From Ensifer adhaerens (GTDB lineage: Bacteria > Pseudomonadota > Alphaproteobacteria > Rhizobiales > Rhizobiaceae): a stretch of DNA of 64,000 bases. Shown here piece by piece: positions 42,952-51,531 of this stretch. The notes below the pieces were generated by a model that was not told the origin of the DNA, ran no database searches, and worked only from the letters and a program-made list of their open reading frames with translations. The stretch lies in contig NZ_CP118610.1 in NCBI RefSeq assembly GCF_028993555.1, positions 1,984,001 to 2,048,000 on the forward strand, read 5' to 3'. The stretch's first letter is position 1. Each line of letters begins with the position of its first letter. The position numbers and the translations under genes are program-made.

Positions 42952-43615
42952 GAAGGCTGTACCCGATGTTGCGCACCGTATGGATGAGCGGCACCTCGAA
43001 AGGCTTGTCGACCTTGGCGCGCAGGCGGCTGACATGGGTCTCGACGACGCTCGTCTTCGGATCGAAGTGAAAGTCCCAGACCTTTTCCAGAAGCATGGTC
43101 CGGGTCAGCACCCGGCCCTCGCCGCGCATCAGCACCTCGAGCAGGGTAAATTCCCGTGGCTGCAGCTCGATCCGTTCGCCCGCCCGCGTGACCGAGCGCC
43201 GGACGAGGTCCAGTTCCAGGTCGGCGACGGCGAGCACCGTCCTTTGCTCCAATACCGGCGGCCGGCGCGCCAGCGCATTCACCCGCGCCATCAGCTCGGA
43301 AAAGGCAAAGGGCTTGACCAGATAGTCGTCGGCCCCGGCCTCAAGGCCCTCCACCCGGTCGTCGACGCCGCCGATCGCGGTCAAGAACAGCGCCGGCACC
43401 TTGATCCGCGCCGCGCGGATCGCTTTCACCACCGAAAGGCCGTCGAGCCCCGGCAGCATCCGGTCGACGACCAGCACGTCGTAGGTCTCGCGGGTCGCCT
43501 GGTATAGGCCGTCACGGCCGTCGGCCACCAGGTCGCAGACGTGCCCCGCCTCCAGCATGCCGCGATGCACGAACTCGGCAGTCTTGCGGTCATCTTCAAT
43601 CAGCAGAATTCGCAT
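42938..43615 (-). CDS. OmpR-family response regulator
   Basis: 225 residues from the ATG at 43615. Receiver domain with acidic pair E-D-D at 8-10, phosphoacceptor Asp51 in D-V-L-V-V-D-R-M-L-P-G, Thr/Lys switch residues (F-L-T-A and L-V-K-P-F), then a winged-helix DNA-binding domain (L-Q-P-R-E-F-T-L-L-E-V-L-M). Cognate kinase gene overlaps the 3' end. Confidence 0.95.
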   Translation of the reverse strand: MRILLIEDDRKTAEFVHRGMLEAGHVCDLVADGRDGLYQATRETYDVLVVDRMLPGLDGLSVVKAIRAARIKVPALFLTAIGGVDDRVEGLEAGADDYLVKPFAFSELMARVNALARRPPVLEQRTVLAVADLELDLVRRSVTRAGERIELQPREFTLLEVLMRGEGRVLTRTMLLEKVWDFHFDPKTSVVETHVSRLRAKVDKPFEVPLIHTVRNIGYSLHAPG

Positions 43616-43844
43616 CGGATAAGCCCGGATTGTGCCTGCGCCGGCGCCGCCAGTATTGCTGCACCGCGGCTTTCGGTCCAGTTGCAGCTGTGCGGCCGGC
43701 GCATTTGCCTGCGCCATTTCGGGCACAGATGCGCACCGCTGTCACCTTACGAATTGGTATGGTTGCGGCAAAGCGGAGGCAAACTCCACCGGCCAGTTTC
43801 AGCCCTGCACTCTCGCAAGGTCAACCAGCCGATGGAGACACCCC

Positions 43845-44096
43845 GTGAAGCATCTCATCAACTGCGCCCTGGTCGGCGCATTCGCCATCGCCGTGCATTC
43901 GGCGGCCCTCGCCAAGGTCCCGTGCGAAGACACGCTGAGGGACGTGCGCGGCGCCCGGTCGGGCGCAAAGCTCAGCGACACCGATGCCGCCAAGGTCGAC
44001 GCGCTGATCGACAAGGGCATCGACCGCTGCAATGCCGACGATGACGACAGGGCAAACGGCTTCTTCAAGCAAGCCATGACCGCGATGGGCAAGTGA
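43845..44096 (+). CDS. Small exported protein
   Basis: 83 residues from a GTG with GGAG about eight bases ahead. Signal peptide (K-H-L-I-N-C-A-L-V-G-A-F-A-I-A-V, cleavage A-L-A before K24). The mature part has two cysteines (V-P-C-E-D and D-R-C-N-A) and a helical acidic segment. Family not recognised. It is divergent from the response regulator gene, and the COG4705 gene follows 21 bases on, so it may be part of a two-component-controlled pair. Confidence 0.75.
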   Translation: MKHLINCALVGAFAIAVHSAALAKVPCEDTLRDVRGARSGAKLSDTDAAKVDALIDKGIDRCNADDDDRANGFFKQAMTAMGK

Positions 44097-44117
44097 CCCG
44101 AAACCGGAGCGATAGCC

Positions 44118-44912
44118 ATGCGTCCCCAGTCTCTCGACATGTCCAACATCAACCGTGTTCCCCGCGTCACGGCGGATTTCTGGCTGATCAAGCTGATGGC
44201 CGTCACCATGGGCGAAACCGCAGCGGACTATCTCGCGGTCAACATGGGCCTCGGGCTCACCGCCACATCGCTGATCATGAGCGCGGTCCTCATCGCCACG
44301 CTCGGCCTGCAATTCGCCCAGAAGCGCTACGTGCCCTGGGCCTATTGGCTGGCGGTTGTGCTGATCAGCATCGTCGGAACACTGCTTACCGACAACCTCA
44401 CCGACAATCTGGGCGTCCCGCTCGAAACTTCCACGGTGGTCTTCACGCTGGCGCTCATCGCCACATTCGCGGTCTGGTATGCCAGCGAACGAACACTGTC
44501 GATCCATTCGATCTACACGACCAGGCGCGAAGCCTTCTATTGGCTGACGATCCTGTTCACCTTCGCGCTCGGAACGGCAGCGGGCGACCTCGTCGCCGAG
44601 CGGTTCGAGTTCGGCTACCTGGCGACGGCCGTGATTTTCGCTGCGGTCATCGCGGTGATCGCCTTCGGCTACTATGCGTTCAAACTGAATGCCGTTGCCG
44701 CTTTCTGGCTGGCCTATATCTTCACCCGGCCCGCCGGCGCATCGATCGGCGACCTCCTGGCGCAACCGATCGAATATGGCGGCCTGGGGCTCGGAACCAT
44801 CGTCACCAGCACCGTGTTTCTGGCGGTCATCCTGCTCACGGTCACCTATATGATGTTCTCCTACGAGCCCGAAACCGCCGCTACGACTGAGAGGCAGGCC
44901 GCCAAAGGGTGA
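44118..44912 (+). CDS. COG4705-type membrane protein
   Basis: 264 residues with about eight membrane segments. Repeated helices with F-W-L-I-K-L-M-A-V-T-M-G-E-T-A-A-D-Y and an internal repeat Y-W-L-T-I-L-F-T-F-A-L-G-T-A-A-G-D match the COG4705 membrane-anchored family, in which a related half is duplicated. These proteins are often beside two-component systems and reported in metal-stress contexts, but activity is unproven. The ATG at 44118 is used; an ATG at 44139 is also possible. Confidence 0.85.
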   Translation: MRPQSLDMSNINRVPRVTADFWLIKLMAVTMGETAADYLAVNMGLGLTATSLIMSAVLIATLGLQFAQKRYVPWAYWLAVVLISIVGTLLTDNLTDNLGVPLETSTVVFTLALIATFAVWYASERTLSIHSIYTTRREAFYWLTILFTFALGTAAGDLVAERFEFGYLATAVIFAAVIAVIAFGYYAFKLNAVAAFWLAYIFTRPAGASIGDLLAQPIEYGGLGLGTIVTSTVFLAVILLTVTYMMFSYEPETAATTERQAAKG

Positions 44913-44995
44913 TGCCGCGCTCAGCGTAAGGCCGGCGCGAACCCGCAACCGAAAACCGCCTCCCCCCTCCGGTTGTCGCCCGGTTTGCCGGTCGC

Positions 44996-45035
44996 ATTGA
45001 ACGCCGTGCGTTCCCATCAACGCACGGCGTTCAAT
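44996..45035. repeat. Perfect 17-base inverted repeat
   Basis: ATTGAACGCCGTGCGTT and AACGCACGGCGTTCAAT are exact reverse complements around a 6-base loop. It stands between convergent ends of the COG4705 gene and the arsH gene. No T-run follows on either strand, so it may be a processed or bidirectional termination hairpin or a mobile palindrome. Confidence 0.75.
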
Positions 45036-45132
45036 GAAATCCGCGCTTGAAGACGGTTGGCATCGCTGCATCAGTCGCGTGAAAGCGGCCGCAAAGCGGC
45101 GTACGGCCGCCCCGGCACCGTCAGGGTCGGCC

Positions 45133-45840
45133 TCAGATGGCCGTCAGCGACACCCGCTTTTCGAGCCTGGCTGCATCTTCCTTGCGCTCGCTGTAGCGGT
45201 CGACGAGATAGGCCGAAGCGTCCCGGGTCAAAAGCGTGAACTTCACCAGTTCCTCGCACACGTCGACGACGCGGTCGTAGTAGGAGGATGGCTTCATGCG
45301 GCCGTTCGCATCGAACTCCTGGTAGGCCTTGGCGACCGACGACTGGTTCGGGATCGTGATCATGCGCATCCAGCGCCCGAGCAGACGCAGCGTGTTGATG
45401 GCATTGAAGGACTGCGAGCCGCCCGAGACCTGGCAGACCGCAAGCGTCTTTCCCTGCGTCGGACGGATCGCCCCGATCGACAACGGAATCCAGTCGATCT
45501 GCGCCTTCATGATCCCGGTGATCGTCCCGTGCCGTTCCGGGCTCACCCAGAGCTGGCCTTCCGACCAGGCCGAAAGCTCCCGCAATTCCTGGACTTTCGG
45601 ATGGCTCACGGGGGCATCATCCGGAAGCGGCAACCCGGAGGGGTCGAAGAAGCGCACTTCGGCGCCGAAGTGTTCCAGCAGCCGCCCGGCCTCCTGCGCC
45701 AAAAGCCGGGAATAGGAGACCTGACGGACCGAACCGTAGAGGATCAGGATGCGCGGCGGATGGCTTGAGAAAGGTGGCCGAAGCGCGTCGAGGTCGGGCT
45801 TGCGCAGATGGCTGAGATCGGCGGCGGGAAGATCAGACAA
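45133..45840 (-). CDS. arsH: ArsH organoarsenical oxidase
   Basis: 235 residues, an NADPH-dependent FMN flavoprotein oxidising trivalent organoarsenicals. Marks are the flavodoxin-like [10 protein letters not shown] and [19 protein letters not shown] and G-G-S-Q-S-F. It is the last gene of the ars operon; its start overlaps the end of arsC by eight bases. Confidence 0.95.
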   Translation of the reverse strand: MSDLPAADLSHLRKPDLDALRPPFSSHPPRILILYGSVRQVSYSRLLAQEAGRLLEHFGAEVRFFDPSGLPLPDDAPVSHPKVQELRELSAWSEGQLWVSPERHGTITGIMKAQIDWIPLSIGAIRPTQGKTLAVCQVSGGSQSFNAINTLRLLGRWMRMITIPNQSSVAKAYQEFDANGRMKPSSYYDRVVDVCEELVKFTLLTRDASAYLVDRYSERKEDAARLEKRVSLTAI

Positions 45841-46264
45841 TGCGACGCCCCTCCTCGTCGAGAACCTTCTCGCCGTCTTCCTTGACGAACGCGCCCTTGA
45901 ATGCGTCCGCCGGGAGGATATCGAGAACGGCTTCGGACGGCCGGGCCAGTCGCGTGCCGACAGGGGTGACGACGAAGGGGCGGTTGATGAGGACAGGATG
46001 CTCGAGCATCGCCGTCAGCAGCGCGTCGTCGGAGAGTGCAGGGTCGTCGAGACCGAGTTCGGCATAGGGCGTTCCCTTCTCGCGGATCGCCTCGCGCACC
46101 GTAAGTCCGGCGTCGCGGATCATTTCGGCAAGCTGCTCCCGGCTCGGCGGCGCCTTCAGATATTCGACCACCGTCGGCTCGATCCCGGCGTGGCGGATGA
46201 GCGCCAGCGTGTTGCGTGAAGTCCCGCATTGGGGGTTGTGGTAGATGGTGACGTCCATGGTCAT
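45833..46264 (-). CDS. arsC: Arsenate reductase, glutaredoxin-coupled ArsC
   Basis: 143 residues. [13 protein letters not shown] carries the catalytic Cys13; [10 protein letters not shown], and [10 protein letters not shown] with the conserved Arg follow. Reduces arsenate to arsenite with glutathione/glutaredoxin. The ATG at 46264 overlaps the aqpS stop (ATGA), so it is preferred to the ATG at 46258. Confidence 0.95.
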   Translation of the reverse strand: MTMDVTIYHNPQCGTSRNTLALIRHAGIEPTVVEYLKAPPSREQLAEMIRDAGLTVREAIREKGTPYAELGLDDPALSDDALLTAMLEHPVLINRPFVVTPVGTRLARPSEAVLDILPADAFKGAFVKEDGEKVLDEEGRRIV

Positions 46265-46959
46265 TCGGTTCCCTTGACCGTTGTTGTCGAAGTTGCGGTG
46301 TTCCGTTCGGCCAGCATCCAGCCGGTAAGTGTCGCGGCGACGAGCGCGCCGATCACTTCGGCGACGATAAAGCCCGGCACGTCCGTCGGCCGGATGCCCG
46401 AGAAGGTATTGGAGAGGGCGCGGGCGACGGCGACGGCGGGGTTGGCAAAAGAGGTCGAGGCGGTGAACCAGTAGGCGGCGGTGATGTAGAGCCCGACCAG
46501 CGAAGGAATGGCCTCCGTGCGGAAGCGCAGTGCCATGAGGATCGTCAAGACCAGGCCAAACGTCGCCACCGCTTCAGCCAGCCATTGGCCCGCGCCTGTG
46601 CGCACCGTCTCGGACACCTGCAACAGCGGCAGGTCGAACATCGCATGAGCCATCAGGGTGCCCGCCACGCCTCCGGCGATCTGTGCCGCGGCGTAAAGCA
46701 TCGCCGCGAATGCCTCGATCTTACGCCCTGCCGCAAACACCATCGTCACCACAGGATTGAAGTGCGCCCCGGAGATCGGACCGAAGATGGTGATCAGAAC
46801 CACCAGGATTGCGCCGGTCGCCACCGTGTTGCCGAGCAGCGAAACCGCTCCATCATCGGAAAGTCGGTCGGCCATGATGCCGGAGCCGACGACGGTCGCG
46901 ACCAACAGGGCCGTGCCGAGGGCTTCCGCAGCAAGGCGGCGTTTCAGATCGAATGTCAT
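46261..46959 (-). CDS. aqpS: Aquaglyceroporin of the ars operon
   Basis: 232 residues with six membrane segments and two NPA-type loops: G-A-H-F-N-P-V-V-T (NPV rather than NPA) and S-F-A-N-P-A-V-A-V-A-R. In Sinorhizobium AqpS lets arsenite out after reduction of arsenate. It starts with M-T-F-D-L-K-R-R just after the phosphatase-type reductase gene. No arsB or acr3 exporter gene is present, in line with this channel-based route. Confidence 0.93.
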   Translation of the reverse strand: MTFDLKRRLAAEALGTALLVATVVGSGIMADRLSDDGAVSLLGNTVATGAILVVLITIFGPISGAHFNPVVTMVFAAGRKIEAFAAMLYAAAQIAGGVAGTLMAHAMFDLPLLQVSETVRTGAGQWLAEAVATFGLVLTILMALRFRTEAIPSLVGLYITAAYWFTASTSFANPAVAVARALSNTFSGIRPTDVPGFIVAEVIGALVAATLTGWMLAERNTATSTTTVKGTE

Positions 46960-46972
46960 GTTTCGGCTCGCT

Positions 46973-47473
46973 TTATGGAACGTTCCGGCCGATCTCGTGC
47001 AGCCGTGTTTGCAGCGCGAGCCTGTCGAGGCTCGTCATCGGCAGGCTGGCGAAGATCGAGATGCGGCTGCTCAGCATCCGGTAGGCCTCGGCAAAGGCGA
47101 AGTGCCGTTCGGCCTCGCTGCCTTCGGCGGCCGCCGGATCGGGCACGCCCCAGTGCGCTGTCATCGGGTTGCCGGGCCACACCGGACAGGCCTCGCCGGC
47201 GGCGGCGTCGCAGACGGTGAAGACGAAGTCCATCTGTGGTGCGCCGGCAACGGCGAATTCGTCCCAGGGCTTCGATCGGGCAAAGGACGTGTCGTAGTTC
47301 AGCCCCTTGAGGAGCTGCACCGTAAACGGATGCACCGCGCCCTTTGGCTGCGATCCGGCCGAGTATGCCTTGAACTTGCCGAGGCCCAGCCGGTTGAGCA
47401 CTGCCTCGGCAATGATCGAGCGGGCGGAGTTGCCTGTGCAGAGAAAGAGAACATTGTAGGGTTTGTCGCTCAT
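46973..47473 (-). CDS. Arsenate reductase of the low-molecular-weight phosphatase type
   Basis: 166 residues from the ATG at 47473. The C-x5-R loop is C12-T-G-N-S-A-R18 in V-L-F-L-C-T-G-N-S-A-R-S; V-F-T-V-C-D-A-A and C-P-V-W-P-G with W-G-V-P-D-P give further catalytic residues. This is the thioredoxin/mycothiol-type arsenate reductase, unrelated to the ArsC encoded two genes later. It is the second gene after arsR. Confidence 0.92.
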   Translation of the reverse strand: MSDKPYNVLFLCTGNSARSIIAEAVLNRLGLGKFKAYSAGSQPKGAVHPFTVQLLKGLNYDTSFARSKPWDEFAVAGAPQMDFVFTVCDAAAGEACPVWPGNPMTAHWGVPDPAAAEGSEAERHFAFAEAYRMLSSRISIFASLPMTSLDRLALQTRLHEIGRNVP

Positions 47474-47516
47474 GTAGCTCTCCCGGCTTGCCTCATCGAG
47501 TTTGCGCCTCGTCTTT

Positions 47517-47582
47517 GCAGCGCCGCACGCCCATGAGACGCCCCAGGACACCTGCAATGCCTTGAATTGATTTATGCTTTTA
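47517..47582 (+). repeat. Decayed RIME-like element, copy C, running into arsR
   Basis: GCAGCGCCGCACGCCCATGAG and downstream CCTTGAATTGATTTATGCTTTT align with the first palindrome and spacer of the intact copies but with many changes, and the second palindrome is missing. The arsR stop (47572-47574) is inside it. Confidence 0.5.
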
Positions 47583-47952
47583 CCTCAAGAAATCCCTGTT
47601 CGAGGCACTGTGCAGTCGGAGCGCAGCAGGGGCTCAGATCGGCAATGAGGGGGGCGCAGAGGCTCGCATTCCCACCGCAGCAGTCCTTGAGCAGATAGAG
47701 CACCACGGCGCGCAGGCGTTCGAGATCGGCGCGATAGAGGATCGAGCGGCTTTGCCGTTCGCTGCGCACCAGACCGGCCTGCGAAAGCGTCGAAAGATGC
47801 GCCGACATGGTGTTCTGCGGCACGTCTGCCAGCCTGGCGAGTTCGCCGGCGGCAACGCCATCCGGTTCGCGCTCCACCAGCAGCTTGAAGGTTCTGAGGC
47901 GGGTGGGCTGCGCCAGGGCCGCCAGGGCGGCGATCGTTTGATTCTCATCCAT
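47572..47952 (-). CDS. arsR: ArsR-family arsenic-responsive repressor
   Basis: 126 residues, one winged helix. Cysteines in the C-terminal region (L-K-D-C-C-G-G-N, S-L-C-A-P, S-P-C-C-A-P) are the probable arsenite ligands; the DNA recognition helix is V-P-Q-N-T-M-S-A-H-L-S-T-L. It is the first gene of the operon and probably represses its own promoter via the palindrome at 47954. The 3' end lies within a decayed repeat, and the last residues F-L-E-V-K-A may be recruited from it. Confidence 0.93.
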   Translation of the reverse strand: MDENQTIAALAALAQPTRLRTFKLLVEREPDGVAAGELARLADVPQNTMSAHLSTLSQAGLVRSERQSRSILYRADLERLRAVVLYLLKDCCGGNASLCAPLIADLSPCCAPTAQCLEQGFLEVKA

Positions 47953-47953
47953 A

Positions 47954-47971
47954 TATCCAGAATAATGGATA
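47954..47971 (-). promoter_or_regulatory. ArsR operator
   Basis: TATCCA-GAATAA-TGGATA is a perfect palindrome (6-base arms, 6-base spacer), typical of ArsR/SmtB sites, ending one base ahead of the arsR ATG (minus strand). Repressor there would block both transcription and start of translation. Confidence 0.75.
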
Positions 47972-48247
47972 CATAGAACGAGTCAACAGGCCGGAGCACA
48001 CTTTGGAGGCATTGCCGGCCGCACGCGACTCGCAGTGGCCTCGATGTTCAGCTCTTATGCTTTCAGGATCGCATCATATGCTGCCGAGAGGCCCGCCCAG
48101 AGACGGGGCGCCCGATCCCCTCCAAATTCTACGCCTGCCCCCAAATTCTTGCAGCGCTCGCCCTGTAGTTGTTCTATGCAAATAGGCGCAACGATCCTTT
48201 GAAGACGTCTTCGCCGGAAACCGACTGCCTGAAAAGTGGATGCCTGC

Positions 48248-48913
48248 ATGGCGAAGAAACCGCGCATCAAAGACCTACGCAACAAAGCTGAGGCAGTCGC
48301 AGTGCCAGCAGCACTGCTGGTTGCTTCGTTCGCCATGGCGCATTTTGAATCCGCGTCTATCATTGGAAGAACCGGCGCCATATATTTTGCGATATTCTTC
48401 GTCTCGCTATACAAATACTATCGTACATACCGGCGCGGCAGGAGTAAGAAATACCTTTTCAACAGCGAGTTAGGCTATTACTGGGGAATGCTTCTTTCCC
48501 CAAGCTTTTCGTTGCTCGTGACGTTCCTGTTTATGAGTGCGTATGACCCTTTTTGGCGCATACATGCGGGATACGCGCTGGTGGTGCTCACGTCAGGAAT
48601 GATTGCGTGTGATGCGATAATGCGCAAACGCGTCCGCCATGTCGTAGAGTACAATCGCTACACGGTAGTGTACGGGTTTCTATTTTTATGTATCTGGTAC
48701 TATTTAAACTGGATCTTCTCAGTCAGTCAGTCGTTCATATGCGACAAAAGATGCCTTCATCAATCGCATTTACTTGGATACCAGGACAGCATTAACATCA
48801 TAACATTCATATCCTACGGCTTGCTTTCTGCCCTTATCATTCTATGGGCTTTCATGATTGCCGCATGGAAGAGTGGCGATGACCGCCCTCGTGCGAGTAT
48901 CAGCGAAGGCTAA
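48248..48913 (+). CDS. AT-rich multi-pass membrane protein of unknown function
   Basis: 221 residues with about six membrane segments (for example A-A-L-L-V-A-S-F-A-M-A and G-F-L-F-L-C-I-W-Y-Y-L-N-W-I-F). GC content is clearly lower than in the flanking genes, and codons such as ATA are frequent, so it probably came by transfer. The start is uncertain: ATG at 48248 is used; a GTG at 48236 is in frame. No family recognised. It is convergent with the next AraC gene and overlaps its stop by four bases. Confidence 0.75.
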   Translation: MAKKPRIKDLRNKAEAVAVPAALLVASFAMAHFESASIIGRTGAIYFAIFFVSLYKYYRTYRRGRSKKYLFNSELGYYWGMLLSPSFSLLVTFLFMSAYDPFWRIHAGYALVVLTSGMIACDAIMRKRVRHVVEYNRYTVVYGFLFLCIWYYLNWIFSVSQSFICDKRCLHQSHLLGYQDSINIITFISYGLLSALIILWAFMIAAWKSGDDRPRASISEG

Positions 48914-49872
48914 GCCTGCATCTCGGCCCGCAACTCGCGCACGCCGCGGCCGAGATGGCGGCGCAGCAGCGTCCTGAGTGTCGCCGCATCGGCATAGCCG
49001 ACCTCGCTCGCCACGGTCTCGAGATCGACCCCGATCGAGACCAGATGCTGGGCGCGCTGAACCCTTAAGTCCTGCACGAAGGCAAGCGGCGACTTGCCGA
49101 GCACCGCCTCGGTCCGGCGCTGCAGCGTCCTCGGGCCGACGGACAGGGCCTTGGCCGCCACAGGCAGCGAGAAGCCCGTCGCCAGATTGGCCCTCACCCA
49201 ACGCTCGAAGCGGTCGACGAGCGGATCTGTCTGCGCCAGGTAGCTCGGGACGATGTAGCGCGCCTGTGACGACCGCTTGTCGACCAGCATGAAGCGGGCG
49301 GCGAGCGACGCGATCTCCGGGCTTGCCTGGGCCACCAGAAAGAGTGCGAGGTCGAGATGCCCCATCATCGCGCCCGCCGTCACCAGCCGGCCCGACACCG
49401 TGATCATCTGGCTGTCGTCGAGCCTGATCTTCGGATAGCGCTTGCGAAACAGTGGCGCCATCGGCCAGCTGGTCGTCGCCTCCGCATCATCGAGAAGCCC
49501 CGTTTCTGCCAGCAGGAAAGTGCCGAGACAGGCGCTGGCGAGACCCGCTCCCGCACCGTGACTATCCCTCAGGTAGCCGATTGCTTCGCAGACATCCGGA
49601 CGCGCCAGCGCCTGTTGCAACTGTTCCGGCTGCCGCGTGTTCAGCGCCGGCACCGCCACCCAGTCCGGCCGGGGCCCCCCGATCGCCTCGACGGCAGCGG
49701 TCATGCCGAGCGCGGTGCGAACCTCGCGCCGCACCCCCACCACCTTCACGGTGAGCAGCGGGCTCTGCATCCCCTCGCCTGCCGCAAGGTCGTTGGCGAC
49801 CGAGAACGTGTCCAGCAGCACGGCGAGGCCGCTGTCGAACACACCATCGAGCGCAAGAACCGAAAGCTTCAT
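48910..49872 (-). CDS. GlxA-family AraC transcriptional regulator
   Basis: 320 residues. N-terminal DJ-1/PfpI-like domain with S-A-C-L-G-T-F-L-L-A as the nucleophile-elbow-like segment, and C-terminal AraC helix-turn-helix (V-G-P-R-T-L-Q-R-R-T and V-G-Y-A-D-A-A-T-L-R-T-L). Divergent from the cysteine-synthase-like gene, which is its likely target. Ligand unknown. Confidence 0.92.
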   Translation of the reverse strand: MKLSVLALDGVFDSGLAVLLDTFSVANDLAAGEGMQSPLLTVKVVGVRREVRTALGMTAAVEAIGGPRPDWVAVPALNTRQPEQLQQALARPDVCEAIGYLRDSHGAGAGLASACLGTFLLAETGLLDDAEATTSWPMAPLFRKRYPKIRLDDSQMITVSGRLVTAGAMMGHLDLALFLVAQASPEIASLAARFMLVDKRSSQARYIVPSYLAQTDPLVDRFERWVRANLATGFSLPVAAKALSVGPRTLQRRTEAVLGKSPLAFVQDLRVQRAQHLVSIGVDLETVASEVGYADAATLRTLLRRHLGRGVRELRAEMQA

Positions 49873-49963
49873 GACGCAATCACCACTAAAATTGTCATTT
49901 ACGACTGTAGCCCGGTGCGCGGCTGCGATCTAGCCTCCGGGCCAGTTCAACAGTGAGGTTGTC

Positions 49964-50914
49964 ATGACCAGCTCCCCGAAAACGATCCTTGATACAATCG
50001 GCAACACGCCGCTTATCGACCTGCGCACCATCCGGCCCGCCAACGGCGCACGCATCCGCCTCAAGCTCGAAAGCCAGAACCCGACCGGAAGCATGAAGGA
50101 CCGCATGGCGTTGGCGATGATCGAAGCTCCTGCGGCCGACGGGCGACTGAAGCCCGGCGGTGCGGTGGTGGAATATACCGGCGGCAGCACCGGCGTGTCG
50201 CTCGCGCTCGTCTGCGGCGTGAAGAAGCATCCACTGCACCTCGTGACGTCGGACGCTTTCTCGAAGGAGAAGCTCGACCATATGCGCCTCCTCGGCGCGA
50301 AGCTGACGATCATTCCGAGCGACGGCGGCAAACAGACGGAGAAGCTGACCAGGGACATGATCCGCGAGGCGCACCGGATCGCCGAAGAAACCGGCGCTTA
50401 CATCACCGCCCAGATGGAGAATACCGATCAGCTCCAGGCCTACACGAAAATGGCAGACGAGATCTGGGACCAGACCGGTGGCCGGATCGACGCCTTCGTC
50501 CAGGCTGTCGGAAGCGGCGCCTCGCTCCGCGGGATCTCGGAGCGAATGCGCCGGCATGACCATCGCATCCGCATGGTCGCGGTCGAGCCGGCCGAATCCG
50601 CGGTTCTCTCCGGCGGCCCCTCCGGCGCCCACAAGATCGATGGAGTCGGCGCCGGCTACATCGTTCCGCTCTGGCAAAAGGAGATCGCCGACGCGATCGA
50701 GCCGGTCTCGACCGCCGACGCGAAAGCGATGGCCTTTCGCCTGGCTACCGAGGAAGGCCTCTTCTGCGGCACCTCCACCGGCGCCAACGTGACCGCAGCG
50801 CTCCGGGTCGCCGAACGTCTGGGACCTGAGGCAACGGTCGTCACCACCCTGTGCGATACCGGCATGAAATATCTCTCGACGTTCGCGAGAGATCTCGGTG
50901 AAAGGCTGTCCTGA
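49964..50914 (+). CDS. PLP-dependent cysteine synthase family enzyme
   Basis: 316 residues, fold-type II. PLP lysine is Lys45 in N-P-T-G-S-M-K-D-R-M; the phosphate-binding loop is V-G-S-G-A-S and the substrate loop E-Y-T-G-G-S-T-G-V-S. The family includes cysteine synthase, cystathionine synthase and related enzymes; here the Lys is preceded by S-M rather than S-(I/V), so the precise reaction is open. The divergent GlxA-type regulator suggests a dedicated pathway. Confidence 0.9.
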   Translation: MTSSPKTILDTIGNTPLIDLRTIRPANGARIRLKLESQNPTGSMKDRMALAMIEAPAADGRLKPGGAVVEYTGGSTGVSLALVCGVKKHPLHLVTSDAFSKEKLDHMRLLGAKLTIIPSDGGKQTEKLTRDMIREAHRIAEETGAYITAQMENTDQLQAYTKMADEIWDQTGGRIDAFVQAVGSGASLRGISERMRRHDHRIRMVAVEPAESAVLSGGPSGAHKIDGVGAGYIVPLWQKEIADAIEPVSTADAKAMAFRLATEEGLFCGTSTGANVTAALRVAERLGPEATVVTTLCDTGMKYLSTFARDLGERLS

Positions 50915-51000
50915 CGGCTTCAGTGGTCCTTGGTCGCAGAATGGGCTAACTGTGCTTCTTCATGCGTCCCGCACAGAGAAGGCCAAGAACCGTACCGACG

Positions 51001-51393
51001 ATGACGCACACCCTGCCCGATCTCGCCCACATCCGCGCGCTCGAAGAGGCGCTCCACCGCCCCGCGGTGCGCCGCTCGCGTGCAGCACTTGAGGACCTGC
51101 TTGCCGAAGGCTTTGTCGAGTTCGGCGCCTCCGGCAGTGTCTATCACCGCGCCGAAATCATCGACCTCCTCGTTGAGGAGAACGGCGAGGACACCGCCGA
51201 ACTTCGCACCGGCGACTACCGGCTTACGCCCATCTCGCCCGATGCCGTGTTGCTCACCTACCGAACGCACCGCATCGAGGCCGACGGGTCGCAGCGCCAT
51301 GCGCTCAGAAGCTCGATCTGGAAATGGGACGGCTCGAAATGGCAGATGCTGTTTCATCAGGGTACGATCACGAAACCTTTCGCCTACGACTGA
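51001..51393 (+). CDS. NTF2-like protein (DUF4440 type)
   Basis: 130 residues from the ATG at 51001; a frame open to 50962 lacks sense. E-E-A-L, L-L-A-E-G-F-V-E-F-G-A-S-G and S-S-I-W-K-W-D-G-S-K-W-Q-M-L-F-H-Q-G-T match the cone-shaped SnoaL/DUF4440 fold. Possible enzyme or ligand-binding protein; substrate unknown. Follows the cysteine-synthase-like gene after 86 bases. Confidence 0.85.
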   Translation: MTHTLPDLAHIRALEEALHRPAVRRSRAALEDLLAEGFVEFGASGSVYHRAEIIDLLVEENGEDTAELRTGDYRLTPISPDAVLLTYRTHRIEADGSQRHALRSSIWKWDGSKWQMLFHQGTITKPFAYD

Positions 51394-51531
51394 CGCCACC
51401 GCCCCATTGGCGGCAACACGATGTGCGCGCGTCTCGGCCCTGATCGGACAATTGCTGCCCGAGGTGCCGGGTTGTGTCGGGTTCTCAGGCAGCCGATCGT
51501 CCTTGAGACAGACCAAGCGATGGAGGACATG

